A stretch of 21,085 nucleotides of DNA, taken from IMG/VR virus record IMGVR_UViG_3300007038_000018, positions 1 to 21,085 of that record; one strand, 5' to 3'. The notes beneath the pieces were generated by a model. It saw only the letters and a program-made list of their open reading frames with translations, did not search any database and was not told where the DNA came from. Below, piece by piece: positions 6,988-13,009 of the stretch. The translations under genes were made by a program, and so were the position numbers. Origin of the DNA: a virus. Each line of letters starts with the position of its first letter. The first letter of the stretch is position 1.

Positions 6988-7734
6988 ATGAACGCACAGC
7001 CGATTCCGCAGGGGCTCAAGATTCAGGGGCGACAGTCCGAAGAGGACATGCCCGACGCGTCGATGCTGGTCAAAGAGGGGACCGGCAACAGCGAGTTCAC
7101 CCCGACGGTGGACCCGGCCGACGAGGTGCTCGGCTACACGAATACGGGCCTCAAGCAGGGTCAGCACGGGGCGATCGTCAGCGGTCTGGGCAGCGTGACG
7201 CTGCTGATGGCCGACGGGGCGGTCGCCAAGGGTGACCGGCTGGCCCCCAGCGGGGCCGGCGGGGCCAAGGCCGGCTACGTCAAGGCCAGCGAGGACGTCA
7301 CCGAGACGTTCGTCGGCTACGCCCTGCAGGCGTGCTCGGACGGCGAGGAGTTTCTGGCCGTCTACCTGGGGCGGGCCGACGAGCCCGAGCGCATCCTGTC
7401 GGCCACGCCGGGGGCGGAGGGCGACGCTGTCGCCGACGCCTTCGACATCGGGCTGGACCAGAATCTGGCGTCGACCGACGAGTGGACGGTCGAGGCGTTC
7501 AGCGACGACGGGACCCGGGCGACGGACATCGAGTTTTCGCTGCAGGATGGCAACGGCTCGATGGTGCTGGGGACCAACACCAACGGGGTCGCCATCTTCC
7601 AGCTGCACACCGACGGCACCGAGACCCTGCGGGCCCTGGACGGGTCCGGGGCGCTGGCCGCCGACGTCCACCTGGTCTTTCGGCCGGTCGACGGAGACGG
7701 GCGCACACTCAGAGAGACGATCGCCTTCGCCTGA
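6988..7734 (+). CDS. Capsid decoration/cement protein with extra C-terminal beta domain
   Basis: The 248-residue product precedes the capsid gene, the usual place for head decoration proteins. Residues 50-130 resemble the DUF2190-like cement family: Gly-rich beta strands with VAKGDRLAPSGAGGAKAGYV, then ETFVGYALQACSDGEEFLAV. Residues 135-248 form a second beta-rich region (DEWTVEAFSDDGTRATDIEF and VHLVFRPVDGDG) that could be an Ig-like fold exposed on the head; that fold is inferred. The start follows GAGGAGACG, nearly the same binding site as the capsid gene, which suits two proteins made in large amounts. The assignment rests on position and strand pattern. Confidence 0.6.
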   Translation: MNAQPIPQGLKIQGRQSEEDMPDASMLVKEGTGNSEFTPTVDPADEVLGYTNTGLKQGQHGAIVSGLGSVTLLMADGAVAKGDRLAPSGAGGAKAGYVKASEDVTETFVGYALQACSDGEEFLAVYLGRADEPERILSATPGAEGDAVADAFDIGLDQNLASTDEWTVEAFSDDGTRATDIEFSLQDGNGSMVLGTNTNGVAIFQLHTDGTETLRALDGSGALAADVHLVFRPVDGDGRTLRETIAFA

Positions 7735-7797
7735 TTGGGGCCTGACGGCCACGGGACAGGCTGACGTTACACGACCGATGACTGCTGAGGAGACAGT

Positions 7798-8742
7798 ATG
7801 ACGCTGCGATTCAAAGACGACATGAACGACCTGGGTCAGGTGTACGTGGGGGAGCTGCTCTCCCAGCAGGCACCGATTCGCGACTCGGTGGCCGTCGACC
7901 TGTTCGGCCCCCGAATGATCGACACCCCCGACGGGCCGATCCCGTGGATTCCGCCCGAATTTCGGACGGCCAATTCCGGCGACCAGTACGTCGGTAAGAT
8001 CGGGCTCAGTGAGCCGGCGCCGTCTATCCAGATCGACCTGGACCACGTCGACATCGAGACGCAGGGGAAGTTCTCCCGCAAGGCGATCATCAGTCGCCAC
8101 GCCGACGAGGTGCTCGACGCGATCGACACCGCGATGGGCCTGACGGGCTACCTGGGGTCGATCGTCAAGGGGTTCAACAACGTGGCCATCGAGCAGGCGG
8201 TCTCGACGATCCTGAAGGACCCGCTCAAAAACGCCACGCAGTCGACCCAGGCGGCCTGGACGTCGGCCAGCTCGGCCGAGCCGTTCGACGACATCGAAAA
8301 CTGCATGGACATCGTCACCTCGGCCGGCGAGACCCCCGACACCATGATCATGGGGCTGGACTACGCCCGGCTGCTGTCGCGGACCGGGGCGATCAAAGGG
8401 GCGGCCGGCCGGTCGATCGATACGACCGGGGATGCCGTCTCCCACGAGGCGGTCCGCGAGATGCTGGTCCGCCGCTTCGGCTTCGACAACATCCTGATCG
8501 ACAACAGCGTCTACCAGAACGACGCCAACAAGGAGTCGACCCCCGACATCAACCGCGTGTACGACGGGACGCTGTGGATCGGCGCCTCCGAGCACATGAT
8601 TGTCCGGGACAAGGAGGATATGCGCGAGTCGGATGCCGGCTACGACTCGGACTCCCAGAACTACTGGACCCTCCAGCACCAGCTGGTCGACTTCTACCGC
8701 GGCATCAACGACGCCGGGGTCATTCTGACGAATGTGACCTGA
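7798..8742 (+). CDS. Major capsid protein
   Basis: This 314-residue protein would be the main HK97-fold shell subunit. Its size fits the family (about 300 residues). An N-terminal helical segment (residues 1-30) leads to PIPWIPPEFRTANSGDQY, where the E-loop region would lie. Later come NCMDIVTSAGETPDTMIMGL (P-domain helix and strand), EAVREMLVRRFGFDNILIDN, and a C-terminal stretch ending GVILTNVT. The pattern 'predefined position, then residues LLVRRFG-like, then trailing Tyr-rich segment' matches Mu T-like capsid proteins. It follows the protease and decoration genes in the standard order and has a strong binding site (GAGGAG, spacer 5). A 7-base hairpin lies just after the stop. Confidence 0.85.
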   Translation: MTLRFKDDMNDLGQVYVGELLSQQAPIRDSVAVDLFGPRMIDTPDGPIPWIPPEFRTANSGDQYVGKIGLSEPAPSIQIDLDHVDIETQGKFSRKAIISRHADEVLDAIDTAMGLTGYLGSIVKGFNNVAIEQAVSTILKDPLKNATQSTQAAWTSASSAEPFDDIENCMDIVTSAGETPDTMIMGLDYARLLSRTGAIKGAAGRSIDTTGDAVSHEAVREMLVRRFGFDNILIDNSVYQNDANKESTPDINRVYDGTLWIGASEHMIVRDKEDMRESDAGYDSDSQNYWTLQHQLVDFYRGINDAGVILTNVT

Positions 8743-8751
8743 TAGGCCGGC

Positions 8752-8773
8752 GGGCCCGGCGGATGTCGGGCCC
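8752..8773 (+). terminator. GC-rich hairpin after the capsid gene
   Basis: A perfect 7-base stem, GGGCCCG (8752-8758) with CGGGCCC (8767-8773), has an 8-base loop, starting 10 bases after the capsid stop. No T-run follows, so it is not a classic intrinsic terminator. It could partly attenuate transcription or protect the capsid mRNA 3' end and so raise capsid yield relative to the connector genes. Confidence 0.4.
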
Positions 8774-8818
8774 TGACGGTGCTGGCTTGGCGCTCGCGCG
8801 ACACGACGGAGACGACGC

Positions 8819-9361
8819 ATGGTCTATCTTGAGACGCACATCGACATTCCGGGGGCAGTCGCCCCCGACGGCAAGCCAATCCCCGAGGGGGCGCTGTTTC
8901 GGGCCTCGGACCGGTGGCTGCAGTCGAGGCGAAGCTCGCCGAATCTGACGCCGGTCACCTACGAGGAGTACTGGGAGGCGGCGGTCGCCGGCCAGGCCCA
9001 CGACGCCGAGCCGTCCGATGCGCCCGAGCGGTTCCGGAGGGCGGCCAAACCGGAGGAGTCGGAGGGCGAACGGCCCGAGCCCGAAGGCGCGCCGAGTCTG
9101 ACCGACGCCGAGCGTGCCGAGGTCGCCCGGGCGTACATCGACGAGCAAGAAGGCCAGATGCGCGACGAGTTGCCAGACGAGCAGCCGGGCGAGGACGCCC
9201 CGGCGGGCGTGCGTATCCTTTGGGCGCTGCTGGAGGGCGACTACCAGCACCGGCGCTCGGTTTTGGCCGACACCTCCGAGCGGTCGGCCCGCGGGAGCGG
9301 TGACGAGCTGGAGGCCCGGCTGCTCGCCGAGCTGTATGACCGCCAGATCGACGAGGAGTGA
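8819..9361 (+). CDS. Unidentified acidic protein between capsid and connector genes
   Basis: The 180-residue product has no family I recognise. Residues 1-55 look folded (VYLETHIDIPGAVAPDGKPI, then ALFRASDRWL and TYEEYWEAAVAG). Residues 57-95 are a charged, Pro-rich linker. Residues 93-180 are predominantly helical and acidic (LTDAERAEVARAYIDEQEG, then GVRILWALLEGDYQHRRSVL, LEARLLAELYDRQIDEE). Position directly after the capsid gene corresponds to the Mu gp35 slot, a small head/neck protein of unclear role, but sequence similarity is not evident. The ATG at 8819 follows GGAG at 8808-8811. It probably takes part in head completion or is a minor virion component. Confidence 0.7.
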   Translation: MVYLETHIDIPGAVAPDGKPIPEGALFRASDRWLQSRRSSPNLTPVTYEEYWEAAVAGQAHDAEPSDAPERFRRAAKPEESEGERPEPEGAPSLTDAERAEVARAYIDEQEGQMRDELPDEQPGEDAPAGVRILWALLEGDYQHRRSVLADTSERSARGSGDELEARLLAELYDRQIDEE

Positions 9362-9366
9362 TATAG

Positions 9367-9792
9367 GTGGCTATCGAGACACATGGCGTGACTCCCGGGG
9401 AGGTGCTCGACGAGTTGCCGATGCCGACCGATGGGGTGACGGCGACGAGCGACGGGCTGTCGACCACCAAGATTGACGGGTGGATTACCCGGGCGGCCGG
9501 GTCGCTCAACGCGATCCTCGTGGGGCGGGACATGGACCCGTCGAGCCTGACAGACAACTGGCGGGAGACGGTCCGCGGGGCGATCATCGCCTATGCGACC
9601 GCCAAGTCACTCGACCAGCGCCAGCTGGACGCCCAGCGGGCCTGGCAGGAGTACGGGTCGCTCAAAAAGACCCTGCGCACCGGCCAGGTCGACGCCGGTG
9701 AGTCGATCGACGCTGAGGCGTCGGTCCGCTCAAATGTCGATACCACCGACACCAAAAGCGCCCCGAAGTGGGGGGCAGGATGGGAGCCATGA
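9367..9792 (+). CDS. Head-tail connector-like protein
   Basis: This 141-residue product starts with GTG at 9367, with GAGGAG at 9353-9358 inside the end of the previous gene. Residues 34-110 are helical: IDGWITRAAGSLNAILVGRD, WRETVRGAIIAYATAKSL, then AQRAWQEYGSLKKTLRTGQV. This resembles Mu gp36/DUF1320 and HK97 gp6-like head-tail adaptors, in which a helical bundle docks under the portal. The first 30 and last 30 residues look flexible. Its place among neck genes supports a connector role. I see the helical pattern and context only, so the family assignment is moderate. Confidence 0.55.
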   Translation: MAIETHGVTPGEVLDELPMPTDGVTATSDGLSTTKIDGWITRAAGSLNAILVGRDMDPSSLTDNWRETVRGAIIAYATAKSLDQRQLDAQRAWQEYGSLKKTLRTGQVDAGESIDAEASVRSNVDTTDTKSAPKWGAGWEP

Positions 9793-10088
9793 CACCGACC
9801 AAGGACACGCCCATCGAGGCCAGGCTAATCCGCCAGTGCGTCCTCCAGATGGAGGATGGCACGCGCCTGCGGTTCGGCGAGACTGTCGAACTGCCAGCCG
9901 AGCGGGTGCGGACCGACGACAAGTTTTGCGCCCACACCGACCGGGGCCGGGTCATTGTGGCCCTGATCGGCAGCTACAACCACCGGCGAATGATCGTTAA
10001 GGGGTTGGGCCTGGAGACGAACGACGAGACCGACGAGTCGTACGTGGCCGCCCTGGAGGCGTACCTGGAGGACGATGTTTCGACTTGA
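9780..10088 (+). CDS. Small unidentified neck-region protein
   Basis: About 102 residues from the ATG at 9780. Beta-rich segments ARLIRQCVLQMEDGTRLRFG, ETVELP and GRVIVALIGSYNHRRMIV suggest a small barrel or sandwich domain, followed by an acidic helical tail (ESYVAALEAYLEDDV). No family recognised. The start is uncertain: GTG 9768, ATG 9780 and ATG 9789 are all in frame. ATG 9789 forms an ATGA overlap with the previous stop but has a binding site only 2 bases away; ATG 9780 follows a G-run with better spacing. Context between connector and tail-completion genes suggests a neck or head-completion role. Confidence 0.6.
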   Translation: MGAMTPTKDTPIEARLIRQCVLQMEDGTRLRFGETVELPAERVRTDDKFCAHTDRGRVIVALIGSYNHRRMIVKGLGLETNDETDESYVAALEAYLEDDVST

Positions 10089-10608
10089 GATCGGCACCGG
10101 TGACGCCAAGGGGATGAGCCGGGTGATCGGGCTGATGATGGAGGTGATCGGCTCGTTGGAGCATGAGTGGCGAAATGTCGTCCATCCGTATCTTTTGCGC
10201 CACTGGGAGAAGCAGTTTGCGACCGAAGGCGAGCACGGTGGGCGCCCCTGGGAGGGGTATGGCGGCGAGCCGAAATACGCCGACCACAAGATGGCCATTG
10301 TCGGCCACCACGACCTGTTGCGCTGGGATAAGGGCGGCAAATACGAGCGGCTGTACCCGTCGATCACCGAGCCGAGCCACACCGAGCACGTCTTCCGGGC
10401 CGACGCGACCAGCATGACCGCCGGGACGGCCGTGCCCTACAGCGACCGACTCATCAGCGGCGGCACCGGGCCCTTCGGTGAGACCTATCCGGGCCGTGAC
10501 TGGCAGCGGATGACGACGAGACAAAAGAAGAAGCTGGTCACACTGATCCAGCGGTCTATCCGGCGCAGGCTGTCGGATGACGCACTCCGAAACGCGAGGA
10601 TTACCTAA
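10075..10608 (+). CDS. Virion morphogenesis / tail completion protein (Mu gpG / P2 gpS-like)
   Basis: This 177-residue protein resembles the phage virion morphogenesis family, which finishes the head-tail junction. Features are an N-terminal helical pair (MSRVIGLMMEVIGSLEHEW), FATEGEHGGRPWEGY where family members have a 'F..EG...G..W' motif, a basic loop, HHDLLRWDKGGKYERLYPSI in place of 'L..TG.L..S', VPYSDRLISGG corresponding to 'YA..HQ.G', and a C-terminal arginine-rich region after GRDWQRMTTRQKKK. The ATG at 10075 follows GGAGG (10067-10071) inside the preceding gene. Its stop overlaps the next ATG by one base (TAATG). Confidence 0.65.
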   Translation: MFRLEIGTGDAKGMSRVIGLMMEVIGSLEHEWRNVVHPYLLRHWEKQFATEGEHGGRPWEGYGGEPKYADHKMAIVGHHDLLRWDKGGKYERLYPSITEPSHTEHVFRADATSMTAGTAVPYSDRLISGGTGPFGETYPGRDWQRMTTRQKKKLVTLIQRSIRRRLSDDALRNARIT

Positions 10609-11192
10609 TGCCCGTCGACGTCGACAAAGCGGTCAGCGCACTTATCGCCCGCACCCGCCAGGTGCTGGGCGACCGGCTGCCCGCCGAGCTGTCCGACCAG
10701 GAGGCCGACGCGTCGGGCCACTACCCGCTGCCGGCTCCGGAGCGGTACATCCTCGGCCGGGTCGACACCGCCGAGGCGTTTGGTCGGTTGAATGTCGACG
10801 AGGTCGCCTGCTGGATCACCAAGGCCGGGGCGGGCGACAATCAGCAGCTGTTCTCGGGGGCGGCCGACAAGCGGTCGGCCAGCCAGGACGTCATCTTGCG
10901 GGTGGGCCTGGTCGCCAAGGAGCGGGCCGGAGCAGACATCCCGCCCACTCTGCCTGACGGGACGGATCTTGGCCGGCAGCTGCTCGAGATGGAGTGGAAC
11001 GACCAGCGGGCCGAGCTGTACAAGGGGGCGATCATCAATGCGCTGACCCGGTATCTGCCCGACCCGGACGTCGCCGGAGAGGTCGAGCTCGCCGCCAACG
11101 GGGCCAACGGCGAGGTCATCGAGAATCTGGGCCGGGCCGCCTCGGCGGTCGTCGACATCGAAATCACCCAAGACATCCTACTGCACAGGTAA
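10608..11192 (+). CDS. Probable tail terminator / neck protein
   Basis: The 194-residue product has alternating helix and strand: ALIARTRQVLGDRLP at the N-terminus, PAPERYILGR, SQDVILRVGLVAK, a long helix LLEMEWNDQRAELYKGAIIN, and a final strand with AASAVVDIEITQDILL. This is the general order of tail terminator proteins (Mu gp37 or lambda gpU type), which cap the tube and stop its growth. Position immediately before the tube gene fits. No diagnostic motif is visible, so the call is inferred from context and topology; another neck subunit is possible. Confidence 0.45.
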   Translation: MPVDVDKAVSALIARTRQVLGDRLPAELSDQEADASGHYPLPAPERYILGRVDTAEAFGRLNVDEVACWITKAGAGDNQQLFSGAADKRSASQDVILRVGLVAKERAGADIPPTLPDGTDLGRQLLEMEWNDQRAELYKGAIINALTRYLPDPDVAGEVELAANGANGEVIENLGRAASAVVDIEITQDILLHR

Positions 11193-11198
11193 TCAGGC

Positions 11199-12254
11199 AT
11201 GTCCGACAATCTTGCAAAGCGCTTTCTGATCGGCGGGATCCCCGAGGACGCCTACGGGTCAGGGACCGACGGGACGACCGACTTTACGACCGGGCATGAC
11301 CCCGACGACTGGTATGCCGTCCGCACGCAGGGCGAGCCGCCCTTCTCCGAGGTCATCAACACGATCGCCAACCAGGAGATGACGGCGACCCACTCGACCA
11401 AGAAGAGCCACAACTACGGTCACCGGCTGGACGTCAGCCTGACGGTTCCGCTGAAGGGCAAAAAGTCGACGGCCGGCGACCCGCCGTTCGGGTCGTGGTT
11501 GCTGAAGGCGATGAACCTCGAGGAGACGGTCAATGCGACGACCTCGACGGTCTACCGGCCGGTCACCGGGGACGACCAGACGCGCGTCCCGTCGGCGGCG
11601 CTGGCGATGTACATGTTTACCCGGGGCTACGACGACGCGTACCGCTGGGTGTGCAAGGGGGTGCGAGGCAACGGCACGCTGACCCTCGAGATGGGCGAGA
11701 ATGCGACCCTCGGCTTTGAGGGGGCCGGGCTGTATGCCCCGTGGCCGACCGATCTGCACGTGGCCGACAACGCCAACACGCTGCCGACCACGCCGACCGA
11801 GTATTCCGGCGAGAAGAACACCCTGGAGGTCATCGGCATGACCTTCGAGGTCGACACCGGCTCGGGGCTGACCGCCTACCCGATCGAGTCGATGGACCTG
11901 CAGACCAACTGGAGCCTGCAGGAGGATATGGTCGGGACCAAGGCCGACCGGACCCTCGAGCAGTTGTACCTGGAACGGGGGTCGGAGGACCCGCCCGGCG
12001 GGGGCATCACTTTCAAGGGGCGGTCGGCGGCGATGAAGGCGATCTTGCCGCTGGCAAGCTCCGGGGCCGACTGTCAGATCACGGTCACTCTGTCGGACGG
12101 GACCGACACCGTCGAGCTGAACATCCCGGTCGTGCAGTTCTCCGAGCAGACCGTCTCGCTGGAGGGGTCGACCTTCGATGCCACCTACGCCGCCCGGGGC
12201 GACTTCGGGTCGGGCGGGGCGGCCGAGACGGACTTCGAGCTGACGTACACCTGA
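11199..12254 (+). CDS. Major tail tube protein
   Basis: At 351 residues this would polymerise into the tail tube. The sequence is beta-rich with YGHRLDVSLTVPLKGKKS, a central helix around SWLLKAMNLEE, AMYMFTRGYDDAYRWVCKG, then GNGTLTLEMGENATLGFEGA and IESMDLQTNWSL, the pattern of long tube proteins. After residue about 265 a further beta domain (SSGADCQITVTLSDGTDTVE, IPVVQFSEQTVSLEG) completes the protein. It lies between the terminator candidate and the tail chaperone genes, exactly where the tube gene sits in siphophages. No sheath gene precedes it, so the tail should be non-contractile. The start has only a weak binding site (CAGG). Confidence 0.75.
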   Translation: MSDNLAKRFLIGGIPEDAYGSGTDGTTDFTTGHDPDDWYAVRTQGEPPFSEVINTIANQEMTATHSTKKSHNYGHRLDVSLTVPLKGKKSTAGDPPFGSWLLKAMNLEETVNATTSTVYRPVTGDDQTRVPSAALAMYMFTRGYDDAYRWVCKGVRGNGTLTLEMGENATLGFEGAGLYAPWPTDLHVADNANTLPTTPTEYSGEKNTLEVIGMTFEVDTGSGLTAYPIESMDLQTNWSLQEDMVGTKADRTLEQLYLERGSEDPPGGGITFKGRSAAMKAILPLASSGADCQITVTLSDGTDTVELNIPVVQFSEQTVSLEGSTFDATYAARGDFGSGGAAETDFELTYT

Positions 12255-12278
12255 TTTTTTTGATGACAGGAGAGACCG

Positions 12279-12695
12279 ATGGCACTGGACCCGACGACAC
12301 TCGACGAGCCGGACGGCACCTTCACCCTGCAGGTCAAAGGCGAGCAGCTGGTCTTTGAATACCGGATCGTCGACGACTTCGCCAAGCCCGACGAGCTCAA
12401 GCGTGCCTCGGCCTTCTGGGAGATGGTCGAAGCGGAGGACGACGAGCCCGAGGAGGGCGACCGGCAAGAGGCGTCGATCACGGACGTCGAGCTGGTCGAG
12501 GAGGACTTCAAGCCGCTGATCGACTTTGTGCACCGGCAGGTGTGCGGGGTCAAAAGCGGCCTGACCGTCGACTGGGGGGACCTCGAGGAGTCGAGGCAAC
12601 GCCAGATCCTGCGGCGAGACACCAGCGGGCTGGTCGAGGCGTATGTGCAGATCATGGGCGATGACGGGATCGGGGAGGACGAAAAAAAGAGCTGA
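12279..12695 (+). CDS. Tail assembly chaperone, short form (gpG-like)
   Basis: The 138-residue protein is acidic and helical and starts after AGGAGA. Residues 12-32 form a strand pair (DGTFTLQVKGEQLVFEYRIV), followed by helices at 34-52 and 72-90 and GLVEAYVQIMGD near the end. Its place between tube and tape measure genes matches lambda gpG and similar chaperones, which coat the tape measure during tail assembly. The frame ends with GAC GAA AAA AAG AGC TGA, containing an A AAA AAG slippery heptamer (12683-12689). A -1 slip would extend the chain. Identification is mostly from position plus this slippery site. Confidence 0.8.
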   Translation: MALDPTTLDEPDGTFTLQVKGEQLVFEYRIVDDFAKPDELKRASAFWEMVEAEDDEPEEGDRQEASITDVELVEEDFKPLIDFVHRQVCGVKSGLTVDWGDLEESRQRQILRRDTSGLVEAYVQIMGDDGIGEDEKKS

Positions 12696-13009
12696 CCACA
12701 TACCTGCGTCAAGTCTACCTGACCGACCCGTGCGAGTGCCCGGTATGCACGGACCCGGACGCAGATGTCACCCGCCAGCAGGCCGGGTGTGACTGGCGGG
12801 GCGCCTCTCCCCGGGCGGCCCGTAGGTTTTCGGTCTACCGGCTGTATGTCGAGCGGGGCAATACCCCGCTGATTGACCTGCCGCCGTGGGTCGCCGAGGT
12901 GGCCCGTCTGGCCGCCCACTACGAGGGGATGAGCCGACAGCAAGACTACCACGACCGTCAAGAGCGTGAGCGCTGCAAGAATTTGCAGCGTCAATACGGA
13001 ATGACCTGA
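12279..13009 (+). CDS. Tail assembly chaperone, long frameshifted form (gpGT-like)
   Basis: After a -1 slip on A AAA AAG the ribosome continues from GAG at 12689 to the TGA at 13007-13009, adding 106 residues to the first 137, 243 in total. The extension begins ELTTYLRQVYLTDP, has high GC third positions, and has no start codon with a good binding site, so frameshifting is the natural way to express it. C152, C154, C157 and C171 form a Cys cluster (C-x-C-x2-C-x13-C) that might bind metal. The C-terminal part is basic and helical (HYEGMSRQQDYHDRQERERC). Its stop overlaps the tape measure ATG (TGATG), as in other siphophages. In lambda, the T part binds the tube subunit. Confidence 0.8.
12683..12689 (+). 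promoter_or_regulatory. Slippery heptamer for -1 programmed frameshift
   Basis: A AAA AAG lies in the correct phase of the upstream gene (AAA 12684-12686, AAG 12687-12689). A GGGGAGG stretch at 12672-12678 just upstream could act as an internal Shine-Dalgarno stimulator. The zero-frame stop follows 3 bases after the next codon starts (TGA 12693-12695). A 6-base hairpin (12728-12733 with 12747-12752) is probably too far downstream to help. Confidence 0.8.

Noticed and set aside
7740-7761. GCCTG/CAGGC inverted repeat between decoration and capsid genes
   Set aside because: Only 5 base pairs with a 12-base loop; expected by chance in GC-rich DNA.
6859-8820. A 653-codon open frame on the minus strand
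   Set aside because: It runs antisense across the end of the protease gene, the decoration gene and the capsid gene, all well supported on the + strand. Long antisense frames are expected where third codon positions are nearly all G or C. Its translation is low in complexity (many Val, Arg, Gly, Asp) with no domain.
12255-12261. T-run after the tail tube gene as an intrinsic terminator
   Set aside because: I could find no stable stem directly before the T-run, and the chaperone gene follows 24 bases after the tube stop.
11259-12701. A 480-codon minus-strand frame across the tube and chaperone genes
   Set aside because: Composition artefact of GC-rich coding on the opposite strand; no operon context on the minus strand.
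12728-12752. Hairpin CCGTGC/GCACGG as a frameshift stimulator
   Set aside because: It begins 38 bases after the slippery heptamer, while effective stimulators usually lie within about 5-10 bases.
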